In this document: positions 6,770 through 13,672 of the stretch, piece by piece
Numbering within the stretch: the first letter of the stretch is position 1
How the letters are laid out: every line of letters starts with the position of its first letter
Source: an uncultured Eubacteriales bacterium
GTDB lineage: Bacteria > Bacillota > Clostridia > Oscillospirales > Acutalibacteraceae
NCBI GenBank assembly: GCA_900313125.1
Contig: OMPZ01000016.1
Span: 1 to 15,158, forward strand
Direction: 5' to 3'
Length of the DNA: 15,158 nucleotides
Position numbers and translations under genes: made by a program
Notes under the pieces: model-generated
What the model was told of the DNA's origin: nothing
Database searches by the model: none
Seen by the model: the letters and a program-made list of their open reading frames with translations, nothing else

Positions 6770-8011
6770 ATGACAGTACTTGAACAAATGGGTGTAAACG
6801 CCAAGGCGGCTGCGAGAACTCTTCTCACCGCAGGCGAACTCAAAAACAAGGCTCTGCTCGCGATCGCCGACGCGCTTGTTGAAAACGCCGGCGAGATAAT
6901 CGCGGCAAACGAGCTTGACCTTACGGCTGCCCGCGAAAACGGCACGCGTGCCGCGCTTATCGACAGACTGACTCTCACTCAGGCTCGCATCGAGGGCATG
7001 GCTGAGGGCGTTCGTCAGGTGGCTGCCCTGCCCGACCCTGTAGGCAAGGTACTCGACGGCTCTGTTCGCCCGAACGGTCTGAAGATCGAGAAGGTGAGAG
7101 TTCCCCTCGGCGTTATCGCCATCATCTACGAAGCGCGCCCGAACGTGACCTCCGACGCTGCGGCTCTTTGCCTTAAATCGGGCAACGCCGTTATCCTTCG
7201 CGGCGGCAAGGAAGCGATCAACTCCAACAAATGCATCGCAGACATTATGCGCGCGGCTGTTGAGAAGGCAGGTCTGCCGAAGGACTGCATCGCTCTTGTA
7301 GAGGACACGAGCAGAGCGTCGAGCGTCGAGCTTATGCAGCTTACCGACTACGTTGACGTGCTTATCCCACGCGGCGGCGCAGGACTTATAAAGTCGGTAG
7401 TAGAAAACTCCAAGGTGCCCGTTATCGAAACTGGCGCGGGCAACTGCCACGTTTACGTTGATAAGACTGCCGACATTGACATGGCAGTAAGCATCATCAA
7501 CAACGCAAAGACCTCGCGCCCCTCTGTCTGCAACGCGATCGAGACTATCCTCGTTCACAAAGACATAGCAGAAAAGGCTTTGCCGGCGATCAAGGCGAAG
7601 CTTGACGAGAAGGACGTTACTCTCCGCTGCTGCGAACGCTCGGCGGCGATCCTCGACGGAGTTGAAAGCGCGTGCGAGGACGACTGGTACACCGAGTACG
7701 GCGATTATATCCTCGCGGTGAAGGTCGTAGACAGCATTGACGAAGCTATCGCTCACATCGCGAAGTACAGCACGGGTCACAGCGAAGCTATCGTGACGGA
7801 AAGCTACAAGGCGGCTCAGAAATTCACCGACGAGGTAGATTCCGCCGCTGTATATGTAAACGCGTCAACGAGATTTACCGACGGCGGCGAGTTCGGTCTC
7901 GGCGCAGAGATCGGCATTGCAACGCAGAAGCTTCACGCGCGCGGTCCTATGGGTCTCAACGAGCTGACCTCGATGAAATTCATCATTCGCGGCGACGGAC
8001 AGATCAGATAA
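6770..8011 (+). CDS. proA: Glutamate-5-semialdehyde dehydrogenase (gamma-glutamyl phosphate reductase)
   Basis: Reduces gamma-glutamyl phosphate with NADPH to glutamate-5-semialdehyde, which cyclises to pyrroline-5-carboxylate; the final reductase (proC) is not in the window. The 413-residue protein is a full-length ProA of the aldehyde-dehydrogenase superfamily: PLGVIAIIYEARPNVT (112-127), LKSGNAVILRGGKEA (135-149), PRGGAGLI (200-207), ETGAGNCHVYVD (220-231), and the catalytic Cys254 in SRPSVCNAIET. The end carries GLGAEIGIATQKLHARGP, typical of the family. The ATG at 6770 is chosen because GAGGTG sits 6 nt upstream; an in-frame GTG at 6761 overlaps that site. It is the last gene of the mutase-proB-proA unit and converges on the sortase gene. 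Confidence 0.95.
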   Translation: MTVLEQMGVNAKAAARTLLTAGELKNKALLAIADALVENAGEIIAANELDLTAARENGTRAALIDRLTLTQARIEGMAEGVRQVAALPDPVGKVLDGSVRPNGLKIEKVRVPLGVIAIIYEARPNVTSDAAALCLKSGNAVILRGGKEAINSNKCIADIMRAAVEKAGLPKDCIALVEDTSRASSVELMQLTDYVDVLIPRGGAGLIKSVVENSKVPVIETGAGNCHVYVDKTADIDMAVSIINNAKTSRPSVCNAIETILVHKDIAEKALPAIKAKLDEKDVTLRCCERSAAILDGVESACEDDWYTEYGDYILAVKVVDSIDEAIAHIAKYSTGHSEAIVTESYKAAQKFTDEVDSAAVYVNASTRFTDGGEFGLGAEIGIATQKLHARGPMGLNELTSMKFIIRGDGQIR

Positions 8012-8060
8012 TACGAACGTTATGCGGCTTCCTTTCGCTGCTACCATAAACATAAAGTAT

Positions 8061-8094
8061 ACCCCATTCCCCCGTCTGCACGGAAGAATGGGGT
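8061..8094. terminator. Hairpin downstream of proA
   Basis: ACCCCATTC (8061-8069) pairs perfectly with GAATGGGGT (8086-8094), and an inner CCGT (8072-8075) pairs with ACGG (8080-8083). It starts 49 nt after the proA stop. The sequence after it on the plus strand is AT-rich but without a strong T run, so it is a possible terminator or RNA-stabilising hairpin for the proA transcript. Confidence 0.5.
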
Positions 8095-8110
8095 CTTATA
8101 CTAACAAAAA

Positions 8111-8144
8111 CCGGCACCGTTGGGACAATGCCCTTCGGTGCCGG
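8111..8144 (-). terminator. Strong intrinsic terminator of the sortase transcript, probably bidirectional
   Basis: CCGGCACCG (8111-8119) pairs perfectly with CGGTGCCGG (8136-8144), with a further inner GGG/CCC. On the minus strand the stem is directly followed by TTTTTGTT, a classic terminator 31 nt after the sortase stop. On the plus strand it is followed by TATGCTTTTGT, so it can also stop proA readthrough. Confidence 0.8.
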
Positions 8145-8175
8145 TATGCTTTTGTAATATATTTCGAGCGTGTGT

Positions 8176-10326
8176 TTATTCGCCGTAATCGTACTGCTCT
8201 TCGCCGCCGTTGTCAACGTTCTGGTCATCGGGGTTATCAACAGGCTCATCGATCACCGTACTGTCGGTGTTTTCCTCCTGCTGCCGGCTTTGCTCTTCCT
8301 CTGCTCTGCGGCGTTCCTCTTCCTCGGAGGCTATTCGGCTCGCTTCTGCTTCTTCCTCCGCTCTGCGGCGTTCCTCTTCTTCGCTCGCAGCACGCTCACT
8401 CGCGGCTTTCTCGCTTGCCGCCTTTTCACTTGCCGCCTTTTCACTTGCAGCCTTTTCGCTTGCAGCCTTTTCGCTTGCGGCTTTCTCGCTTGCAGCCTTT
8501 TCGCTTTCAGCGCGCTCGCTCTCTTCGCGCTCCTTTTCGAGACGTTCGCTTTCTTCACGTTCGCTCTCTTCGCGCTCTCTTCTTGCTTCTTCCTCGTCCT
8601 CCGTGTCGGTATCCGCCTTTACCTTGACCCTACGGATATCCTTCTTGTCAAGCTTGTAGTCGCCGTCGTACCACGGTGTCTGACCTGAACGGCAAGCCGT
8701 ACCGAAGTTTGTGAGCTCCTTGCGCTGACCGCCGTTTCTTGCGTACCAGCACTGCGGCCATACGGCATCGGGGTTGAGAGCAGCCTTAGCCACATCGACC
8801 TCTGAGCTTTCGCCGCGGCGAACACGTCTTGCCACGATCACAGTTCTGAAGTTCGTGAACTCATACGAACAGGTGGAAAGCGTGAGAAGCTGGTCGTTCT
8901 CGTTTACGGTAACGCCCGTATCTATGAGAGAACGCTCCATAACGTTATAAACGAAATCCATGAACTCGGTCTCGTTCTCGAACGTACCTCTGAGGTAGTT
9001 GAAGAACTCGCCCTGCTCGACCAGCGTGTTCGTTTTGAACACGGAGATGATCTTCCAGTCGGCATCGTATTCCGGCGTATCGAACTGGATAACGGGAGTA
9101 GAACGGTAGAAATCAAGGTTCGCGTAGCTCAGAAGCTGGTGGAACACCTGACCGTTATCCATGTTGTGACCGTGGAGAATGATGTTCTTTGAATTGATGC
9201 TGTCCTTGCTGCGGTAGTCGATGAAGATCGAGCCGTAGCTTGACGCGTTGCCCTTATAGTCGCGGTGGAGGTAGTACTGCGAATAGTCGCCGTCGCCCTT
9301 ATGCTCGAGAACGGGGTAGTCGATATACGTCGTTTTCGGTATGTATATCCAGCCCATGATCTCGGGGTTGATCGCCTGGAGCTTTTCAAAGCGCGTAGGC
9401 TCGTTCGGGTCGGGCGCCTTATCTGTGTCGCTGTTCACCTTAACAGGGTGGACGATCTCACGCAGGTCGTCGTAATTCTTCTCTACCTGAGCCGGCTCTA
9501 CAAAAAGCAGCTTGCAGAGTATCACAGCCGTTATGATAAACGTGATCGTCGCGATCATGAGCACTATCTTTCTCACGACCTCGAGCGGCTTGTCGCCCTT
9601 TGTCGGTATGAAGTTAGCCACAAAGCCGTTTTTCTTCTGCGGCTTGATCGCTTCCTGGGCGATAGCGTAGTAATCGAAATGATCGGTTATCTTGCCGCCG
9701 ACAAGGCGTCCCGTCGTGATGCCTCTTGCGGAGGTAGCCTTCGTAGCTCCCGCGATTATCATATCGGCGGTAGAAACCTTCGTCAGAGACTCCTTCGGCA
9801 GCGCGAGCACGAGCTTATCGTCGTAGAGCATAAAGCAGCCCTCATAGCCGCGTCCGAGGTCGCCTGCCGACCATATTTCATAAACGACTCTGCCGTCGCT
9901 TTTCTTTCCCTTTTGCTTTTTGCCGGAGGACTTGCCCTGAGAGCCAAACTCGTCGGCAAGGTCTGCAAGGTCGTCGCTGTTCTTGTAATCGGAGATATTC
10001 TCGTCATTATCCTCGGCGTCCTCGTCGTAGTCGTGATCTATGCTCTTTTCGGTGTGCTTCGGGCAAAGCTTTTTGAACAGCTTTACCGTGTCGCATTCAG
10101 CCGTGCCGTCGAGCGCGTTGGCGATAATAATAAGCTGGATGCCCTCGTCGGTCGCGTAGCTTTGGCGAAGCGCCTCGAGAAGCTTTATCTTGTCGTCCTC
10201 AAGATCGGTCTTGTAAAGTATCTCGATATCGGCTTCCTTGAGCTGATTCGTAACGACATTCATCTTCTTGTCAAGCGACTTGGGATTGAAAGATTTATCT
10301 ACTATGGAGTAAATTTCCGCTTTCAA
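8176..10326 (-). CDS. Class B sortase with cytosolic N-terminal extension and SEKAA-repeat C-terminal tail
   Basis: A membrane transpeptidase that would cut a C-terminal sorting signal and join proteins to the cell wall. The class B catalytic core occupies about 310-505: LHGHNM (384-389, catalytic His387), TLSTC (482-486, catalytic Cys486) and Arg494 in NFRTVIVAR. One membrane helix (about 252-275) precedes it. The 716-residue length is far above the usual 200-300. Residues 1-95 form a soluble region I do not recognise, followed by an acidic then Lys-rich linker (97-143) and a second unknown domain (145-230). After the core come a Trp/Cys-containing patch (about 520-553) and a charged tail with seven SEKAA plus one SERAA (608-647) and a duplicated EEERRRAEEE block. 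The start is set at TTG 10326: AGGAGG lies 11 nt upstream and inside the longer open frame that begins at GTG 10362. An ATT two codons earlier is closer to the site and cannot be excluded. It follows thiI on the same strand. Confidence 0.88.
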   Translation of the reverse strand: MKAEIYSIVDKSFNPKSLDKKMNVVTNQLKEADIEILYKTDLEDDKIKLLEALRQSYATDEGIQLIIIANALDGTAECDTVKLFKKLCPKHTEKSIDHDYDEDAEDNDENISDYKNSDDLADLADEFGSQGKSSGKKQKGKKSDGRVVYEIWSAGDLGRGYEGCFMLYDDKLVLALPKESLTKVSTADMIIAGATKATSARGITTGRLVGGKITDHFDYYAIAQEAIKPQKKNGFVANFIPTKGDKPLEVVRKIVLMIATITFIITAVILCKLLFVEPAQVEKNYDDLREIVHPVKVNSDTDKAPDPNEPTRFEKLQAINPEIMGWIYIPKTTYIDYPVLEHKGDGDYSQYYLHRDYKGNASSYGSIFIDYRSKDSINSKNIILHGHNMDNGQVFHQLLSYANLDFYRSTPVIQFDTPEYDADWKIISVFKTNTLVEQGEFFNYLRGTFENETEFMDFVYNVMERSLIDTGVTVNENDQLLTLSTCSYEFTNFRTVIVARRVRRGESSEVDVAKAALNPDAVWPQCWYARNGGQRKELTNFGTACRSGQTPWYDGDYKLDKKDIRRVKVKADTDTEDEEEARREREESEREESERLEKEREESERAESEKAASEKAASEKAASEKAASEKAASEKAASEKAASERAASEEEERRRAEEEAEASRIASEEEERRRAEEEQSRQQEENTDSTVIDEPVDNPDDQNVDNGGEEQYDYGE
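8386..8505 (-). repeat. Eight 15-bp tandem units encoding SEKAA/SERAA in the sortase tail
   Basis: Eight in-register 15-bp units run from 8505 down to 8386; the first seven encode SEKAA and the last SERAA. Units differ only at synonymous positions (AGC/AGT, GAA/GAG, GCT/GCG/GCC), apart from the Lys-to-Arg change in the last. Units 1, 3 and 4 are identical, as are units 5 and 6, which points to recent slippage or recombination. Since 15 is a multiple of three, copy-number change would lengthen or shorten the tail without a frameshift. Confidence 0.9.
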
Positions 10327-10376
10327 TTTAATACAAACCTCCTGTCGGTCGTAAGTAACCACAATTTCTTTTCATT

Positions 10377-10405
10377 TCTATATCAAAATATCGTAACGCC
10401 GTAAA
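10377..10405 (-). promoter_or_regulatory. Weak candidate SigA promoter before the sortase gene
   Basis: In the 88-nt gap after the thiI stop, minus-strand TTTACG (10405-10400), 17 bp and TATAGA (10382-10377) form a two-box candidate with two mismatches per box. A short GCCG-TAAA-CGGC hairpin (10398-10409) overlaps it. The sortase may therefore be transcribed on its own or read through from nifS-thiI. Confidence 0.3.
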
Positions 10406-10414
10406 CGGCAGATA

Positions 10415-11590
10415 TTATTTCGGGTAGATAACCGTACATTTAGCGCCCGACACAGCTTCTTCGATAAGCTCGTCCCACTCTGTGCAGGCTTCCGCTTTTC
10501 TCACCATATCGGACTTCGGCTTTGTGCGCGGGTGGCGCGGTGTGAATACGGTGCAGCAGTCCTCAAAGGGCAGCAGCGAGGTTTCAAAGGTGTTGATCTT
10601 CTCCGATACCGCGATGATCTCTTTTTTATCCATACCGATAAGAGGTCGGAACACCGGCATAGTGACCGTTTCGTCGGTGCAGGCTATCGCGCCGAGTGTC
10701 TGGCTTGCCACCTGACCGAGACTTTCGCCCGTGATGAGCGCGAGACACTCGTGCTGCTCGGCTATCTTCTGCGAAACTCTCATCATCATTCGTCTCATGA
10801 TGATCGTGAAAAGATCCTCGGGGCACTTGTTCTTTATCTCCTCCTGGATCTTTGTGAACGGCACGGTGTACATCTCTATCCTGCCGGCGTAGTCGGAAAC
10901 GATCTCAAGCAGCGTGCGTACCTTTTCCTCCGCGCGCTCCGATGTGTACGGCGGGCTCGCGAAGTGTATAGCCGTAAGCTCGATGCCCCTCTTTGCCATC
11001 ATATAAGCCGCTACGGGGCTGTCGATGCCGCCGCTGATAAGTATAGCCGCTCTGCCGCCGCTCGGGATAGGCAGTCCGCCCGCGCCGGGCAGCGCGTTTG
11101 CGTGAACGTAAGCCGCAAGGTCTCTGACCTCTACCGTCACCGTGACCTCCGGGTCGTGAACATCGACCTCAAGCTCCGGGAACTCGTCGGCGATATAGCT
11201 GCCGACTATCTTTGATATATCGGGCGAACCGTAAGGGAACTTCTTGTCCGAACGCTTTGACTCGACCTTGAACGATCTCGCGTTTTCAAGCGTATCGGCG
11301 AGGTACTCGACGGCTGCCTTTTTTATCGTTTCAATATCCTTTTCAACGGCGCAGGCTCTTGAATAAGCTACCACGCCGAAAACCTTGCCCACCTTGTCGG
11401 CAGCCTCGTCCATGTCGATATCGTCGTCAAGCGGCGTTATCCTGATAGTAGACTGCGACGCCTTGACCTCGAACGCACCGAGTGGGTGCAGCTTGCGTCT
11501 TATGTTTTTGATAAGCAGGTCTTCAAAATTCTTTCGGTTGAGACCCTTTAAAACGACCTCACCGATCTTTGCGAGTATGATCTCTTTCAT
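10415..11590 (-). CDS. thiI: tRNA 4-thiouridine synthetase (tRNA sulfurtransferase)
   Basis: ThiI adenylates uridine 8 of tRNA and transfers sulfur to it; in some bacteria it also serves thiamine thiazole synthesis. The 391-residue protein has an N-terminal ferredoxin-like region followed by a THUMP domain (to about 165), then the PP-loop ATP pyrophosphatase with SGGIDS (186-191) and ITGESLGQVASQTL (286-299). The C-terminal rhodanese domain of the E. coli enzyme is absent, as in Bacillus-type ThiI, so sulfur must come more directly from a desulfurase; Cys345/Cys346 lie where the first E. coli active-site Cys would be. The NifS-type gene ends only 11 nt upstream, giving a matched sulfur-donor/acceptor pair in one operon. 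The ATG at 11590 has a plausible AAAGGAAA-type ribosome binding site. Confidence 0.95.
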   Translation of the reverse strand: MKEIILAKIGEVVLKGLNRKNFEDLLIKNIRRKLHPLGAFEVKASQSTIRITPLDDDIDMDEAADKVGKVFGVVAYSRACAVEKDIETIKKAAVEYLADTLENARSFKVESKRSDKKFPYGSPDISKIVGSYIADEFPELEVDVHDPEVTVTVEVRDLAAYVHANALPGAGGLPIPSGGRAAILISGGIDSPVAAYMMAKRGIELTAIHFASPPYTSERAEEKVRTLLEIVSDYAGRIEMYTVPFTKIQEEIKNKCPEDLFTIIMRRMMMRVSQKIAEQHECLALITGESLGQVASQTLGAIACTDETVTMPVFRPLIGMDKKEIIAVSEKINTFETSLLPFEDCCTVFTPRHPRTKPKSDMVRKAEACTEWDELIEEAVSGAKCTVIYPK

Positions 11591-11601
11591 ATTTCTTTCC
11601 T

Positions 11602-12741
11602 TTATTTATACGCTCTCACCAAAGTTTCCATTCCGTTTTTCAGCGCGTCTGCGAGCGCGTCGGCGTCGCTTTGCGCGGAATCGGAAGAAAAGCTTATCCG
11701 AAGCGCGGTATCGGTTCTTTTGGGATCGAGCCCCATCGCCGTGAGCACATGGCTTTTTTTGCCCTTCGCGCAGGCTGAGCCGCTCGAAATGTAGACCCCG
11801 TTGTCCGACAGATAATGCAGCATCGTCTCGCTGCGAAAATACGACGTCGAAACGTTTATGATATACGGCAGCGCATCGTCGGGGGAGTTTTGCACTATGC
11901 CGTCAAGCTCAAGCAGCCTTGACAGCGTGTAGTCGCGCAAAGCCTTTACGTCTGCAAGCTTTTTTCTGAGATCGCCGAACTCCTGTGCCGCCGCGGCAAA
12001 TCCGCAGATAAGCGGCAGCGCTTCCGTACCGGGGCGGATCTTTCTTTCCTGTTCGCCGCCGAAAACGAGAGGCTTTATGTAAACGCCCTTTTTGATATAG
12101 AGCGCGCCGCAGCCCTTCGGTCCGTGTATTTTGTGCGCGGACACCGTCAGCAGGTCGCAGCCGAGCTTTTGCACCTTTATCGGCAGCTTGCCGTAAGCCT
12201 GCACCGCGTCGATGTGAAACAGCGCGGGAGCTTTTTTCTTTTTTATAACGCTCTGCACGCGCTCGACGGGAAGGATCGAGCCTACCTCGTTGTTGACGTA
12301 CATCATCGTTACAAGTATCGTTTTTTCGTCCACGGCTTCAAGCAGATCATCGGCGGAGATATGTCCGTGATCGTCGGGCTTCAGGTACACGACCTCAAAG
12401 CCCTCGCTCTCGAGCTCCTTGCAGCTTTCAAACACCGACGAATGCTCGATCATCGTTGTGACGATCTTATTGCCGCGCTTCTTCCTCGCCCTTGCCGCGC
12501 CGAGCACCGCAAGGTTATTCGCTTCCGTGCCGCCGCTCGTAAAGACGATCTCGTTATCATCGGCTGCGCCAACGGACGCCGCGACTATCCTTCTCGCCCT
12601 TATCAGCTCATGCTCGGCGTCGAGCCCCTTTGAATGGAGCGACGACGGGTTGCCGTAAACGCTGTTTATTATATTCATAATTGCCTCGCCGGCTTTTGGC
12701 GAGACTCTTGTTGTCGCGCTGTTGTCAAGATAGATATCCAA
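11602..12741 (-). CDS. NifS/IscS-type cysteine desulfurase
   Basis: A pyridoxal-phosphate enzyme that removes sulfur from cysteine as a protein-bound persulfide. The 379-residue protein carries YLDNSATT (4-11), TSGGTEANN (68-76), His100 over the cofactor ring, DAVQAYGK (178-185), the Schiff-base lysine Lys204 in SAHKIHGPKG, and the persulfide cysteine Cys324 in SSGSACAKGKKS on the flexible loop. Its position 11 nt before rhodanese-less thiI points to a dedicated sulfur donor for tRNA thiolation, as with the NifZ-ThiI pair of Bacillus. No iscU or sufU gene is adjacent, so a main role in Fe-S assembly is less likely but not excluded. The start is TTG at 12741, with GGAGG 7 nt upstream and the family's usual N-terminus right after it. 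Confidence 0.93.
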   Translation of the reverse strand: MDIYLDNSATTRVSPKAGEAIMNIINSVYGNPSSLHSKGLDAEHELIRARRIVAASVGAADDNEIVFTSGGTEANNLAVLGAARARKKRGNKIVTTMIEHSSVFESCKELESEGFEVVYLKPDDHGHISADDLLEAVDEKTILVTMMYVNNEVGSILPVERVQSVIKKKKAPALFHIDAVQAYGKLPIKVQKLGCDLLTVSAHKIHGPKGCGALYIKKGVYIKPLVFGGEQERKIRPGTEALPLICGFAAAAQEFGDLRKKLADVKALRDYTLSRLLELDGIVQNSPDDALPYIINVSTSYFRSETMLHYLSDNGVYISSGSACAKGKKSHVLTAMGLDPKRTDTALRISFSSDSAQSDADALADALKNGMETLVRAYK

Positions 12742-12790
12742 ACGCGCACCTCCGGATATACTTCAGAATAAGGCTGTTAAACCATGCTCT

Positions 12791-12796
12791 ATTATA
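12791..12796 (-). promoter_or_regulatory. -10-like box upstream of nifS-thiI
   Basis: A minus-strand TATAAT lies about 50 nt before the TTG start. No -35 with 16-18 bp spacing is convincing; TTGACT lies 22 bp upstream. An imperfect dyad (AACAA-AC-TTGTT near 12800) overlaps the spacer, so an activator or repressor may be involved. This remains a tentative promoter. Confidence 0.35.
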
Positions 12797-12887
12797 CAAC
12801 AAACTTGTTACAAAATAAAGTCAAAATCCAACATTTTTTTAATTTTTCCATAATGTTCTAAATTACGAGAAAAAATGCCCGTTCAGT

Positions 12888-12916
12888 GTATATTATTTCA
12901 CATTTTCGGAATAATA
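12888..12916 (+). promoter_or_regulatory. Possible SigG/SigF forespore promoter of spoVAC
   Basis: GTATA (12888-12892), 17 bp and AATAATA (12910-12916) match the B. subtilis SigG consensus (GHATR and CATNHTA) at all but the first -10 base. The spot is right for spoVAC, with a leader of about 55-60 nt, and forespore expression is what the family needs. The motif is short in AT-rich DNA, so chance is a real alternative. Confidence 0.35.
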
Positions 12917-12979
12917 GCAATGTGCAAAACAAACAAACTATTACGCCCGATCGAAAATTTATATAGAAAGAGGTAGCAA

Positions 12980-13423
12980 ATGGAAATTTCAAAGAAGGAA
13001 TATTCCGAGCTTACTAAAGAAAAATCGCCGAACAGTACATTGCTTATCAACTGCCTGTGGGCATTTTTTATCGGTGGGCTGATCTGCACGGCAGGTCAGG
13101 GGTTTACCGAGATGTACAAATACTTCGGCGCAGCCGAACAGGACGCGCGAACATGGACGTCGATAACGCTCGTATTCGCAGGCGTTTTGCTGACAGCGCT
13201 CGGACTTTACAGCAAGCTCGCAAAGAAAGCCGGCGCGGGAACGCTCGTGCCGATCACGGGCTTTGCAAATTCCGTGGCAAGCCCCGCCATCGAGTTCAAA
13301 TCGGAGGGCTTTGTCCTCGGTCTCGGCGCGAAGATGTTCACCATCGCCGGACCCGTCATCGTTTACGGCACTCTCGCCGGAGTTATCTACGGCGCGATCC
13401 TGCTGCTGTTTCATATAAGCTAA
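12980..13423 (+). CDS. spoVAC: Stage V sporulation protein AC
   Basis: SpoVAC is an inner-membrane protein of the forespore and spore that takes part in dipicolinic acid uptake during sporulation and its release in germination. The 147-residue length and the segment PITGFANSVASPAIEFKSEG (91-110) followed by LGLGAKMFTIAGPVIVYG are diagnostic. Hydrophobic segments lie near 20-42, 61-81 and 113-146. The ATG at 12980 follows AAGAGGT at 5 nt. In Bacillus and most clostridia spoVAC is next to spoVAD and spoVAE; here it stands alone, flanked by a desulfurase gene and by three small genes on the other strand. A SigG-like promoter upstream supports forespore expression. Confidence 0.93.
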   Translation: MEISKKEYSELTKEKSPNSTLLINCLWAFFIGGLICTAGQGFTEMYKYFGAAEQDARTWTSITLVFAGVLLTALGLYSKLAKKAGAGTLVPITGFANSVASPAIEFKSEGFVLGLGAKMFTIAGPVIVYGTLAGVIYGAILLLFHIS

Positions 13424-13435
13424 AACAAGCAAAAA

Positions 13436-13458
13436 AGGAGCGTTTTTTTGACGCTCCT
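13436..13458. terminator. Bidirectional intrinsic terminator between spoVAC and the small-protein operon
   Basis: AGGAGCGT (13436-13443) pairs perfectly with ACGCTCCT (13451-13458) around a 7-nt loop. It starts 12 nt after the spoVAC stop. Read on the minus strand the stem is directly followed by a T run (from the A run at 13431-13435), which makes it an even better terminator for leftward transcripts arriving from the three-gene operon. Confidence 0.8.
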
Positions 13459-13529
13459 ATATTATTTCACTCATATATATTTTCGATTTGGATTTTCAAT
13501 GAACAAATTGTAATGTTTTTTAAAAGAAT

Positions 13530-13643
13530 TTATGGCGCGGCGGGCAGTCGCCCGCGGGCAATTACGCGTTTTCAGTTTGTGCAATGCACAGCTTTTTCGC
13601 CGCGCGGCTCGGCGTGCCCGGCACGCCTACTTTGTTATGGCGC
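13530..13643. other. GC-rich foldable element flanked by 9-bp direct repeats
   Basis: TTATGGCGC occurs at both ends (13530-13538 and 13635-13643). The interior is much more GC-rich than the surrounding intergenic DNA and is full of dyads: GCGCGGCG (13535-13542) with CGCCGCGC (13598-13605); GCGGGC/GCCCGC (13540-13545/13550-13555); TGTGC/GCACA (13578-13582/13586-13590); and GGCGTGC/GCACGCC (13611-13617/13621-13627). No open frame is convincing. It lies between the last gene of the leftward small-protein operon and that operon's probable terminator, so it would be in its 3' untranslated RNA. It may be a MITE- or REP-like dispersed repeat, or a structured RNA. Confidence 0.55.
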
Positions 13644-13672
13644 AGAGATGAAGTTTTTTTTAGAAATGCACT

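Noticed and set aside
5959..7780. Two long minus-strand open frames opposite proB and proA
   Set aside because: Both are antisense to well-conserved proline genes and show no family motifs or ribosome binding sites.
8386..8505. CRISPR array
   Set aside because: The 15-bp units are contiguous with no spacers and are translated as SEKAA; they are a coding minisatellite.
8022..8688. Plus-strand open frames opposite the sortase 3' end, rich in Ser, Ala, Leu, Arg or Phe
   Set aside because: They arise because the SEKAA and EEERRR repeats lack stops in every frame on both strands. They have no ribosome binding sites, repetitive composition, and oppose a gene with clear catalytic motifs.
9265..10404. 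Plus-strand open frame of 379 codons opposite the sortase N-terminal half
   Set aside because: Val/Leu/Arg-rich shadow with no domain; the minus strand has the ribosome binding site, membrane helix and continuity with the sortase core.
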